From Gammaproteobacteria bacterium (GTDB lineage Bacteria; Pseudomonadota; Gammaproteobacteria; Steroidobacterales; JABDKV01), in the NCBI GenBank assembly GCA_029862165.1, contig JAOTXU010000011.1, positions 42,648 to 106,647 of the forward strand: DNA of 64,000 bases. Reading direction: 5' to 3'. Position 1 is the first letter of the stretch, and each line of letters starts with the position of its first letter. The notes beneath the pieces are model-generated. The model made no database searches. It saw nothing but the letters and a program-made list of their open reading frames with translations, and was not told where the DNA came from. A program made the translations under genes and the position numbers. Shown piece by piece: positions 23,529 through 31,970 of this stretch.

Positions 23529-23975
23529 ATGAGAAAACCACGAAACCAGCAAGGCTTTAGCATCATGGAGTTGATGGTAACAGTCGCGATTGTGGCGATA
23601 CTGACAACGCTGGCGGTGCCCGCGTACTCAAATTTTGTCGCGCGTTCGGTGCGTACTCAGGCAAAGAGCACCCTGATGCTGGTTGCTGACCGTCAGGAGC
23701 ATTTCTTCCTGGACAACAAGGCCTATGCAGCCGATCTTACCAATCTCGGGTTCAAGAGTAATCCGATGTATGTTGATCGCAATGGTACTCAAGTTCCGGC
23801 TACATCGGGTGACCGGATCTACAAAATCCTGCTCGCCAACCTGACCGCAACGACGTTTACCGTTCAGGCGGTTCCGCTACAGCACCAGGCCAGCGCGGAC
23901 ACTGCGTGTGGCACTTTGTCACTGACTCATGCAGGGCAACGTGGCAAAAGCGGCGCCGGTTCCAACTGCTGGTAA
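23529..23975 (+). CDS. pilE: Type IV pilin PilE-like minor pilin
   Basis: A 148-residue pilin with leader MRKPRNQQG and the site G/FSIMELMVTVAIVAILTTLAVPAYSNF, followed by the SVRTQAKSTLMLVADRQEHFFLDNKAYA segment typical of the PilE group in minor-pilin operons. Two C-terminal Cys (TACGTLS and SNCW) form the D-loop disulfide. The ATG at 23529 is preceded by TTGGAG at 7 bases. It lies after the terminator behind pilY1, so it is expressed by read-through or from a promoter inside pilY1. It could be a minor or a major pilin. Confidence 0.9.
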   Translation: MRKPRNQQGFSIMELMVTVAIVAILTTLAVPAYSNFVARSVRTQAKSTLMLVADRQEHFFLDNKAYAADLTNLGFKSNPMYVDRNGTQVPATSGDRIYKILLANLTATTFTVQAVPLQHQASADTACGTLSLTHAGQRGKSGAGSNCW

Positions 23976-24024
23976 TCGCCGGCGAGCGCGTCTTTCCCCG
24001 CCAAAAAAATAAGACTTACAATCC

Positions 24025-24048
24025 CGGCGCCGAATCACTCCGGCGCCG
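24025..24048. terminator. GC-rich hairpin between convergent genes
   Basis: CGGCGCCG (24025-24032) is repeated at 24041-24048 and, being self-complementary, forms an 8-base-pair stem with an 8-base loop. It overlaps the stop codon of the minus-strand membrane protein. A run of seven As at 24003-24009 would be a T-run for minus-strand transcription, but lies some distance away. It probably serves both converging transcripts. Confidence 0.5.
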
Positions 24049-24901
24049 TTGATACCTGCGCGGTATCCTGTGAAGTTTCTGCGTGCCATTCGAAAATATT
24101 CATCTCAATAAATACGAAGGCTACGAGCCACAGAAAGGCATCCCAGAAGTCCAGGAACTCACCATCGATACCCCAATAGATTGCGCACCCAAGTAATATC
24201 GTATAGAGCACAGTCTTAACGCCTTTACTCAGCTGGAGCAAACGCTCACTGAGCATGCCCCATAGCTGCAGCCAGACCTCAATCTCGAGAAACGCAACGA
24301 TGATCAGCCAATTACCTGCATTGATGACATCGGTAACAGCCAATGACTTCGCCAGGGCCAACTGATCCGCCGTGCCTATAATCTGTGTTCCTGCAATTTG
24401 TAGTAACGGTTGTCCCTGCATTGCGTTACAAATATCCGGTGTGAACGGGAGATAATCGTCGAGGGTGTCAACATAGGTGAAATCCGTCCCGATCAGTGTG
24501 CACACGTCGCTGATTGCGAATGGGACAAGATTCGTAACCAACCCGTATTTAACGATATAGCCGTAGAAAGAATAAACAATAAAAAAATAGCAAACCGCGC
24601 GTACACCCGTAAGCACCCATTTGAGTGAGCCACGCAATTTCTCGTCGGAAATGACTGCCGTCTCGAGTTCAAACAACAACAGAAGAACGACCCAGGCAAA
24701 CGTATCCACTGTGGCCGGATACGCTTGAACCAGGTTTTTCCAGCTAACGCCTTCGGTGAAGGTCTGCGCGCTGGCGCGAACATCCCCGAGAAAGAACAGC
24801 CAGATGTTATAGGCCAGCAAACAATAGATGGTGTACTTAAAAACTCGAAACCAGAAATGCCCGCTGCCTAGTTTGCTCGTGCTTGTCATTTCCGCGCTCA
24901 C
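24035..24901 (-). CDS. Hypothetical multi-span membrane protein in the polyamine operon
   Basis: A 288-residue membrane protein with about six to seven spans: YTIYCLLAYNIWLFFLG (about 24-40), FAWVVLLLLFELETAVI (about 68-84), VRAVCYFFIVYSFYGYIV (about 98-115), GNWLIIVAFLEIEVWLQLWGM, VLYTILLGCAIYWGI and FLWLVAFVFIEMNIFEW. Acidic residues inside spans (FELE, FLEIE, FIEMN) are unusual and regularly placed, as if lining a path. I do not recognise the family. Its start overlaps the amidohydrolase stop by 4 bases, so the two are translationally coupled. It is the last gene of the operon and may move or anchor what the amidohydrolase works on; that is inference. Confidence 0.75.
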   Translation of the reverse strand: MSAEMTSTSKLGSGHFWFRVFKYTIYCLLAYNIWLFFLGDVRASAQTFTEGVSWKNLVQAYPATVDTFAWVVLLLLFELETAVISDEKLRGSLKWVLTGVRAVCYFFIVYSFYGYIVKYGLVTNLVPFAISDVCTLIGTDFTYVDTLDDYLPFTPDICNAMQGQPLLQIAGTQIIGTADQLALAKSLAVTDVINAGNWLIIVAFLEIEVWLQLWGMLSERLLQLSKGVKTVLYTILLGCAIYWGIDGEFLDFWDAFLWLVAFVFIEMNIFEWHAETSQDTAQVSTAPE

Positions 24902-26922
24902 CGGCCGTACTCAGAGCCCGGTGCAGTGTAAACAATACCGCCGTCGAATATCGTCATCAGCACCCGCGTATCTCCTATTTCATTAGCACGCCCTGAGTCT
25001 GCCAACTCGACTACGTTGCGGTCCAGTAATGCGAGATCCGCCTTTTTGCCAACTTCTATAGAGCCGTTTTCGTCCGCCATGCTGAGTGCAACGGCTCCGT
25101 TGATCGTATAGGCTGCCAGTGCAGAATGAATATCGATTGCTTCGGTAGCATTGAAAACCTCTCCAGCATCGTTCGCACGAGTCACAGCCTGTTCGATATT
25201 CTCAAACGGCCGCGGCTCTCGTGTGTCCACCGGCGCGTCACTGCCCGCCGTTAGTAATGCACCCGCTGCCAGCAAGCTGGCTGTAGGATAAGACTGCTGA
25301 ATGGTGTAGTTCGCTTCATTGTAAAGATCAACCTCGATGACTTGATCCACGAAAGGAATCACCGTCAGGTCATAAGCCCGGTCGGGAATAATCCACGCGT
25401 AGGTAAAAGCGATGTTAAGCCCCAACCGGCCGGCGCGTGGAATATCGTGTGGGTGAACGAGCTGCGCGTGACCGATACCGTGCGGGCGTAGGACTCTACC
25501 GGCATCATCTTTCGCGATCTTTTCGAAGGCATCGATTGCGGTGCGTACTGCGCGGTCGCCGATTGCATGCGCGTGTACGGTGAATCCAGCTGCGTCGAAC
25601 GCTTCCACATACGCTGCGATAACCTCGACCGGGTGCTCCAGTACGCCGCGAGAGATTGTGCACTGAGCGGGATGAAAACCGTGTTCTGCCAGGAAGCGCT
25701 CAACCTCCTGAGCCGGTCGCGGATTATCGCGAATATCGGCGCACACCGGATCATCCAGATCTACGTAACCGTTAATCGACAGCTTGTCCCCCTGTAAGGA
25801 AAACAGCGGCTGCTGATAAGGTTCGAGTTGTGCTGCGTTCGGCAGCGTTGGTGGGACGCTTTGCGGATCACCCTCGATTACACCATCGACAAACAGTTTG
25901 ACGGTGTCTGCACGTATTAGCGGGTGATCAGCGTATTTGTCCCTGATCGCCGACATATCTGCGACCATTTGGCCGATGTTCGGCTGCCCTGCTGCATTCT
26001 CATAGCGCCTAAAAGACGGAAACAGTGCCAAGGTGAGTCGAAAGGTCTGCCTGCCACTGTCGTACAACGCATCGTAAAGTGGCAGCGTATCAACCAGCGC
26101 CGCTGCATCGCGGATCGAAGTAATACCGTAACCGGCAAGTTTCCGGGCGATGGCCGGCATGGCACTAAGCGGCGGTATTTCAAACAACAGACTACCGGGC
26201 GCGCCAAACAACTCACGCGCCGTTTCGCTCACGTAGCCATTCGGTTCACCGGCCATATCGACACCGATGTATTGCCGATGCGCAGCAAATTCGCCGCCCA
26301 GAGTCTCGCGCGTCAGACCGACCGTCTGACCGGCATCGTTGGACGCCCGCGATAGGGTGGCGCTGTTGGCTGCGCCGTGATGACCATCATTACCGAGCAA
26401 AATGATCGGTACTTCGCGGCTTACTGCATCGAGTGCGGCACGCATCGTCGGAAAAGCATCGCTGGGTTGATTTCCGGAAGTGAAATTCCATTGACCCACT
26501 ATTAGCCAACCAGAATCTGCAGCGTCACCATTTGCCAGACAAGCGGCCAACCGTGGAACCATCTGGTCCAACGACAAAACGGCACTGTCCAAATCACAGC
26601 CCCCCGGAGAAACAATACCGAGGGGATGGATATGCACGTCGTGCAGCCCCGGGATGAGCAGCCGTCGTTCGAGATCAATCTCATGGGTCGACGAGGTTCT
26701 AAAGCGCTTCGCGCCGGTAAGGTCTCCCACGTAAACAATGCGATCCTCAGCGATTGCCACTGTATCGACCGGCTGAGCATCACGGCCCAGATAGACAACG
26801 CCATTTGTGAGTATCAGATCCGCACTGGCACCGTGTCGCGAATCCTGACAACCACTAAGGCCTGTCATTAGTATTAAAGCAAGTGCTTTCTTGAACCGAA
26901 GGTTCAAGCGATCAGCCGTCAA
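24898..26922 (-). CDS. YtcJ-like amidohydrolase, lipoprotein
   Basis: A 674-residue metal-dependent amidohydrolase of the YtcJ/amidohydrolase 3 type. The signal (KKALALILMTGLSGC) ends in the lipobox LSGC, so it is a periplasmic or outer-membrane lipoprotein. Metal-binding and catalytic motifs include the HVHIHP-like LHDVHIHPLG, GNDGHHGAANS, the late HAHAIGDRAV, GHAQLVHPHD and the C-terminal AGSDAPVDTREP. Family members hydrolyse amide or cyclic C-N bonds, but substrates are rarely known. It overlaps genes on both sides by 4 bases (aminotransferase upstream, membrane protein downstream). That suggests it releases an amine or amino acid feeding the Puu pathway encoded around it. Confidence 0.88.
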   Translation of the reverse strand: MTADRLNLRFKKALALILMTGLSGCQDSRHGASADLILTNGVVYLGRDAQPVDTVAIAEDRIVYVGDLTGAKRFRTSSTHEIDLERRLLIPGLHDVHIHPLGIVSPGGCDLDSAVLSLDQMVPRLAACLANGDAADSGWLIVGQWNFTSGNQPSDAFPTMRAALDAVSREVPIILLGNDGHHGAANSATLSRASNDAGQTVGLTRETLGGEFAAHRQYIGVDMAGEPNGYVSETARELFGAPGSLLFEIPPLSAMPAIARKLAGYGITSIRDAAALVDTLPLYDALYDSGRQTFRLTLALFPSFRRYENAAGQPNIGQMVADMSAIRDKYADHPLIRADTVKLFVDGVIEGDPQSVPPTLPNAAQLEPYQQPLFSLQGDKLSINGYVDLDDPVCADIRDNPRPAQEVERFLAEHGFHPAQCTISRGVLEHPVEVIAAYVEAFDAAGFTVHAHAIGDRAVRTAIDAFEKIAKDDAGRVLRPHGIGHAQLVHPHDIPRAGRLGLNIAFTYAWIIPDRAYDLTVIPFVDQVIEVDLYNEANYTIQQSYPTASLLAAGALLTAGSDAPVDTREPRPFENIEQAVTRANDAGEVFNATEAIDIHSALAAYTINGAVALSMADENGSIEVGKKADLALLDRNVVELADSGRANEIGDTRVLMTIFDGGIVYTAPGSEYGR

Positions 26923-28277
26923 AGTACCCGCGTCGCGACATCATCCAGGGTCGCACGGGCCTTTTGCACCAGCTCGTCAACGTGCTGCTTCTGCATAATC
27001 AGCGGCGGTGAAACAATCAACTTGCTGCCGACAGCGCGCATGACCAGACCATTGTCTATCGCAAAGTCTCTGGCCAGATTGCCGACACTGGATGGATCTT
27101 CGAATAGCTTTATCGGGTTTCGTTCCTCTGCCAACTCGAGCGCGGCGAGCATACCCACGCCACGCACCTCACCAACCAGGGGATGGTCGCCAAGCGTGCG
27201 CCACTGGTCTTGTAGATAAGGACCAATATCGTTACGCACATATTCAATAATATTTTCGTCCTGCAGGATATGCAGGTTGGCAAGTGCCACGGCTGCACAA
27301 ACCGGATGTCCCGAGTAAGTGTAACCGTGATAAAACTCACCACCCTTCTCTTTTAATACGTCAGCCACGCGATCAGAAATGATTACCCCGCCTATCGGCA
27401 GATAGCCCGAGGACAGGCCCTTCGCAATGGGCATCAAATCCGGTCTTGTGCCGTAATAGTCGGCGCCAAACCAATGGCCAATGCGCCCAAAACCGGTGAT
27501 GACTTCGTCTGAGATCAGCAGGATGTCATAGGCATCGCAGATACGCTGAATCTCGGGCCAGTAACTGTCCGGTGGTACGATGACTCCTCCGGCGCCTTGC
27601 ACAGGTTCCGCGATAAACGCAGCAACTCGTTTAACGCCGAGCTCGTTTATTTTGTCTTCCAGTTGACGAGCAATCCGGATGCCATACTCGGCCGGGTCCT
27701 CATCGCGACCTTCACCAAACCAGTAGGGTTGATCGATGTGCACTATGTCCGGAATCGGCAAACCGCCCTGTTTGTGCATTGGCTTCATGCCACCAAGACT
27801 TGCGCCTGCCATCGTCGAGCCGTGATAGGCGTTGTGGCGACTGATGATGACGTTTTTGTTCTCATGGCCTAGCGAGGCCCAATAGTGGCGCACGATACGA
27901 ACGACTGTGTCATTCGCTTCTGAACCCGAGCCGGTAAAAAACACGTGATTTAAATCGGCCGGCGCCAGTTCCCCCAGCATTTCGGACAACTCGATTGCCG
28001 GTTGAGTCGTGCACTGAAAAAAACTGTTGTAGTACGGCAGCTGGAGAAATTGTTTGGCAGCGGCGTCGGCCAGCTCCTGCCGGCCATAGCCGATATTAAC
28101 GCACCACAGACCGGCCATTCCATCCAGCAATCGACGCCCTTCGCCATCCGTCAGATAAACGCCGTCGGCGCTACTGATAATGCGTGTGCCACGCTTTGCA
28201 AGATCGCCGCTATCGGTAAACGGATGCAGATGATGCGCAGCGTCTTTGCGCTGTAATCTGGAAAACAGTGTGCTCAC
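26919..28277 (-). CDS. Class III (omega) aminotransferase, polyamine type
   Basis: A 452-residue PLP enzyme of the omega-amino acid:pyruvate / putrescine aminotransferase group (SpuC-like). Visible features are GLWCVNIGYGRQELADAA near the N-terminus, the GSEANDT phosphate-binding motif, the HNAYHGST segment, SDEVITGFGRIG with the Asp that contacts the pyridine nitrogen, and the Schiff-base Lys in PIAKGLSSGYLPIGG. It probably transaminates putrescine or a related amine or GABA to the aldehyde. It starts 10 bases after the PuuA-like ligase gene and overlaps the amidohydrolase by 4 bases. Confidence 0.92.
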   Translation of the reverse strand: MSTLFSRLQRKDAAHHLHPFTDSGDLAKRGTRIISSADGVYLTDGEGRRLLDGMAGLWCVNIGYGRQELADAAAKQFLQLPYYNSFFQCTTQPAIELSEMLGELAPADLNHVFFTGSGSEANDTVVRIVRHYWASLGHENKNVIISRHNAYHGSTMAGASLGGMKPMHKQGGLPIPDIVHIDQPYWFGEGRDEDPAEYGIRIARQLEDKINELGVKRVAAFIAEPVQGAGGVIVPPDSYWPEIQRICDAYDILLISDEVITGFGRIGHWFGADYYGTRPDLMPIAKGLSSGYLPIGGVIISDRVADVLKEKGGEFYHGYTYSGHPVCAAVALANLHILQDENIIEYVRNDIGPYLQDQWRTLGDHPLVGEVRGVGMLAALELAEERNPIKLFEDPSSVGNLARDFAIDNGLVMRAVGSKLIVSPPLIMQKQHVDELVQKARATLDDVATRVL

Positions 28278-28287
28278 AGACGACCCC

Positions 28288-29646
28288 CTAAACGTTTAAG
28301 AGCAGGTACTCGCGCTCCCAGGAGCTGATAACCCTAAAGAAAGTTTCATATTCCCGTCGCTTGATGCCGGCATAAGCCAGCGAAAAGTTCTCGCCTATGG
28401 TCTGCCGGAACGCCGGCTCCTGTTCCAGACAAATCAGTGACTCTTCCAAGGCATGCGGCAATGTTTGTTCCATCTCTCTGGCATTTTGGTCCGTCGGTTG
28501 CGTGGGTTCAATCTTTTCTTTCATACCCAGATAACCGCACGCCAGGGTCGCAGCAATCGCCAGATAGGGGTTCACATCCGAACCGCCAAAACGTGATTCG
28601 ATTCGGCGGTTGGCACTTGCAGAAACCGGAACCCTCAACCCTCCCGTACGGTTATCAATACCCCAGTGCACGTTTACCGGTGCACTATCGCCATAGATCA
28701 AGCGGCGATAGCTGTTCACGTATGGCGCGTAAAAGATCATGGCTGCTGGCGTGTATTTTTGCAGACCCCCGATGTAGTGACGGAATGTCGAATTCATCTT
28801 GCCGTCGTCGGTATCCTCAAAAATATTGCGCCCCGTCTTGAGATCATTGACAGACTGATGGATATGCATTGAGCTACCCGGCTCGTTTTCCATCGGTTTC
28901 GCCAGAAAAGTCGCGAAGACGTCGTTACGCATCGCCACTTCGCGCATCAACCGCTTAAACAAAAACACCTGGTCGGCACGACTGAGCGCATCAGCATGTT
29001 CAAAGTTGACTTCCATTTGTGCGGCGCCTGACTCATGAATCAGCGTGTCCACATCAAGTTTCATTACTTCAGCGAAGTCATACATCTCCTCAAATAAGGG
29101 ATCGAACTCATTCACCGCATCGATGGAATACGACTGCCGCGCACGTTCCGGGCGTCCGGAGCGGCCAACCGGTGGGCGTAACGGATAATCTGCGTCGGTA
29201 TTTTTCTCTACCAGGTAGAACTCAACCTCGGGTGCGACTATTGGTTGCAGTCCGTCATCGGCATAAAGTTGCAAGACGGACCGCAGGACTGTACGCGGCG
29301 CAAGCGGATGATACTCGCCGGCCGCGTTGACACAGTCATGAATGATCTGAGCCGTAGGCTCCTCTGCCCAGGGCACCATACATACCGTGCCCGGGTCCGC
29401 CCGTAAAAACATGTCACGATCGGACGGATGGATTAGCGTCCGGTAAAGCGACGGATCCGGCCATTCACCCGTCACGGTCTGCATGAAAACGGCCTCGGGC
29501 AGACGCACTCCTTCGCCCTTTAAAAAACGATAGGCCGGAATAATCTTGCCGCGCGCGTTACCAGTCATGTCCGGTACCAGCGCCTCGACTTCGTCGATCT
29601 CATGTTCCTTGATCCAGGAACGCAGCTTGTCGTTAATTTCAACCAT
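28288..29646 (-). CDS. puuA: Glutamine-synthetase-like gamma-glutamylpolyamine ligase (PuuA type)
   Basis: A 452-residue member of the glutamine synthetase superfamily of the PuuA type, which joins glutamate to putrescine using ATP. The N-terminal beta-grasp reads EVEALVPDMTGNARGKIIP, and the catalytic part has VAPEVEFYLVEK, SGAAQMEVNFEHAD, GSSMHIHQSVND, and the arginine segment NRRIESRFGGSDVNPYLA. The MTGNARGK and GSSMHIHQS text is that of the polyamine/amine ligases rather than true GlnA. It lies between puuD and a polyamine aminotransferase in one minus-strand operon. A second, distinct homologue is encoded divergently at 30605. Confidence 0.9.
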   Translation of the reverse strand: MVEINDKLRSWIKEHEIDEVEALVPDMTGNARGKIIPAYRFLKGEGVRLPEAVFMQTVTGEWPDPSLYRTLIHPSDRDMFLRADPGTVCMVPWAEEPTAQIIHDCVNAAGEYHPLAPRTVLRSVLQLYADDGLQPIVAPEVEFYLVEKNTDADYPLRPPVGRSGRPERARQSYSIDAVNEFDPLFEEMYDFAEVMKLDVDTLIHESGAAQMEVNFEHADALSRADQVFLFKRLMREVAMRNDVFATFLAKPMENEPGSSMHIHQSVNDLKTGRNIFEDTDDGKMNSTFRHYIGGLQKYTPAAMIFYAPYVNSYRRLIYGDSAPVNVHWGIDNRTGGLRVPVSASANRRIESRFGGSDVNPYLAIAATLACGYLGMKEKIEPTQPTDQNAREMEQTLPHALEESLICLEQEPAFRQTIGENFSLAYAGIKRREYETFFRVISSWEREYLLLNV

Positions 29647-29677
29647 CGATTGTGTACCCGCTTACGGGCTGTGTGCT

Positions 29678-30436
29678 TTATCCGTTGCGCTTTGCAGCGC
29701 GCTTGCGGCACGCCATTCCGAATGCTCGCCATGTAGCCGCATAAAAAGGATGGATATGCGGCTTCCATTCGGGATGCCATTGTACAGCCAATGCAAATTC
29801 GGCGGCACCATTAACCCTAAAACCCTCGATCAGTCCGTCACCGGCTCTTGCCTCGACAGTCAGATCGTCGGCCAGTCGATCGATACCCTGGCCGTGCAGA
29901 CTGTTAACGGATTGCTCCAGCGAGTCTGCAAGACTTGCCAGCAGGCCGCCCTCGCTAAGATAAACCGTATGTGCCGGTTCATACTGACTTTCGAGGTCTT
30001 TTGTAGCGTCTTCCAGGTGATAGTTGAAACCGGGTTGCTCATGCACCTTTTGATGGAGCGTCCCGCCCAGGGCAACGTTAATTTCCTGCAGACCGCGACA
30101 AACGCCGAACACGGGCACGCCGGCGCCCAATGCCGTGGGGATAAGCCGCAGGTTCGCTGAATCACGAGCTGGATCCAGCGGGCTACCCTCGAACGGATCC
30201 CCGCCGCCATAGTGTGCCGGGTGTATGTTGGCATAACTGCCGGTGAGCACGATGCCGTCGACCATCGCCAGAATCTCTTCCGCGGTTATCCCATCGGTCA
30301 GTGCCGGCAACATCACGGGTACCGCGTTGGCCGCACCGACAATGGCACGCACGTATTTGTCACCGACACAATGATAATTGTGTGGTTTGATATGTTTCAG
30401 ATCTGCACTGAGACCGATAACAGGTCTGGTCAGCAT
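29678..30436 (-). CDS. puuD: Gamma-glutamyl-gamma-aminobutyrate hydrolase (PuuD, peptidase C26)
   Basis: A 252-residue class I glutamine-amidotransferase-fold hydrolase that splits gamma-glutamyl-GABA into glutamate and GABA. The nucleophile elbow is PVFGVCRGLQEINVALGG, with the catalytic Cys in GVCRG, and the His-Glu pair lies in AVQWHPEWKP. The start PVIGLSADLKHI and the DGIVLTGSYANIHPAHYGG block match the family. It is the first gene of the minus-strand polyamine operon, 31 bases ahead of the PuuA-like gene. Confidence 0.92.
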   Translation of the reverse strand: MLTRPVIGLSADLKHIKPHNYHCVGDKYVRAIVGAANAVPVMLPALTDGITAEEILAMVDGIVLTGSYANIHPAHYGGGDPFEGSPLDPARDSANLRLIPTALGAGVPVFGVCRGLQEINVALGGTLHQKVHEQPGFNYHLEDATKDLESQYEPAHTVYLSEGGLLASLADSLEQSVNSLHGQGIDRLADDLTVEARAGDGLIEGFRVNGAAEFALAVQWHPEWKPHIHPFYAATWRAFGMACRKRAAKRNG

Positions 30437-30604
30437 GATTTAGCTCTTAATTTGTTGCCGTGAAATTACCACCCACCTTCTCGCGGTTCAAGGAAAACAG
30501 GCTGATTTTCACAGAAAAACCAAACTCTTACTAACGAAACTTCTTATACTTTCCCGCCGTGTCTGTTAGCATCACGTCCACGCACACAGATACTCGTCTT
30601 GCCC
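30437..30604. promoter_or_regulatory. Divergent promoter region of the two polyamine operons
   Basis: This 168-base gap separates puuD (minus) from the second PuuA-like gene (plus) and must hold both promoters. TATACT at 30545-30550 is a possible + strand -10. No matching -35 or clear operator was identified. Confidence 0.35.
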
Positions 30605-31948
30605 ATGTCTACCGATGCACCAGCGTTTTTCAAGAATCATCCAAACCTCGAAGTGCTGGATCTGCTGATACCCGATATCAATGGTATCGCACGCGGCAAA
30701 AAAATTAGTGCGTCACTGGCAGAAAAATCATTTGATGAAGGCATACTGCTACCCCGTTCGCTTTATGCTCTCGACATATGCGGCGGTACCGTTGAAGCAA
30801 CGAAACTCGGCATAGCCACTGGCGATCAGGACTATATCTGCCGTCCTGAAGCCGACACGTTGCGGCCTGTTCCCTGGACTGAGATTGGCGCAGCACAGTG
30901 CATGATGGAAATGTACGATGAACAGGGTTGCGCTTTCTATGGCAGTCCACGCCAGGTATTACGCAATCTGGTTGCCGACCTGCATAGCGAGGGTCTATAC
31001 CCCACTGTAGCCGTAGAGCTCGAATTCTATCTGTTCCGCGACAAACTCGATTCGGCCGGCAGACCGCAACCGTTAATCGATCCGGTCAGCGGTGAGGTGG
31101 CCAAGAGTATCCAGGTCTACAGCATGGATGATTTGGAACACTACAGCCCATTTATCGAATCGGTACAAAAATATTGCAAAATTCAGTCGGTACCCGCCTC
31201 CGCTGCTGTTGCCGAGTACGCACCCGGTCAGTTTGAAATAAATCTGCACCATAAGAATGACCCCGTCAGTGCCTGCGACGACGCCTTGTATCTGAAACGG
31301 ATTATCAAACTGGCCGCCAGACAGCATGGCATGACGGCGACGTTTATGGCCAAACCCGTGTTAGATCTAGCGGGCTCGGGCATGCATATCCATGTCAGCA
31401 TCAAGGACGCTGACGGAAATAATCGCTTCGCGAAAAACCCTGACACATTGAAACACGCGGTCGGCGGGCTGCAAGCAACAATGGCCGAGGCGATGCTACT
31501 GTTTGCGCCGCATGCCAATTCGTTTCGACGGTTCCAGAAAAACCTCTATGTTCCACTTAGCCCGACGTGGGGATATAACAACCGCACAGTGGCATTGCGC
31601 ATCCCGGCTGGAGCCGACAACGCCAGGCGGATCGAGCACCGCGTCGCCGGTGCCGACGCAAATGCGTACATTGTCATGACCGCGGTGTTAGCAGGCATAT
31701 TGCATGGGCACAGGCAGACACTGGAGCCCGACGCGCCCATAGAGGGCGACGCAATCGCGCAGCGTGAGCCCAGCCTCCCTGATGACTGGCTGGGTGCCAC
31801 TAAAACATTCGCCGCCAGCCGATGGGCGGCGCAGTATATGGGTCCGACTTTTGTCGATCTCTATACCAAAATAAAACTGGCCGAATTCGCTTGGTTTAAT
31901 CGAGAGATTCCACCATTAGACTTTCAGTGGTATTTCCAAACCGTCTAA
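30605..31948 (+). CDS. Second glutamine-synthetase-like gamma-glutamylamine ligase
   Basis: A 447-residue glutamine synthetase superfamily protein of the PuuA type, clearly different in sequence from the one at 28288. Motifs are EVLDLLIPDINGIARGKKI at the N-terminus, VAVELEFYLF, YAPGQFEINLHHKND, GSGMHIHVSIKDADG and NARRIEHRVAGADANAYI. The enzyme should activate glutamate with ATP and couple it to an amine; the second copy may prefer another polyamine or monoamine. The ATG at 30605 was chosen; an in-frame TTG lies 6 bases earlier. A CoA-transferase gene follows 22 bases downstream. Confidence 0.88.
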   Translation: MSTDAPAFFKNHPNLEVLDLLIPDINGIARGKKISASLAEKSFDEGILLPRSLYALDICGGTVEATKLGIATGDQDYICRPEADTLRPVPWTEIGAAQCMMEMYDEQGCAFYGSPRQVLRNLVADLHSEGLYPTVAVELEFYLFRDKLDSAGRPQPLIDPVSGEVAKSIQVYSMDDLEHYSPFIESVQKYCKIQSVPASAAVAEYAPGQFEINLHHKNDPVSACDDALYLKRIIKLAARQHGMTATFMAKPVLDLAGSGMHIHVSIKDADGNNRFAKNPDTLKHAVGGLQATMAEAMLLFAPHANSFRRFQKNLYVPLSPTWGYNNRTVALRIPAGADNARRIEHRVAGADANAYIVMTAVLAGILHGHRQTLEPDAPIEGDAIAQREPSLPDDWLGATKTFAASRWAAQYMGPTFVDLYTKIKLAEFAWFNREIPPLDFQWYFQTV

Positions 31949-31970
31949 GCGCATCGATATCGACGGTACA

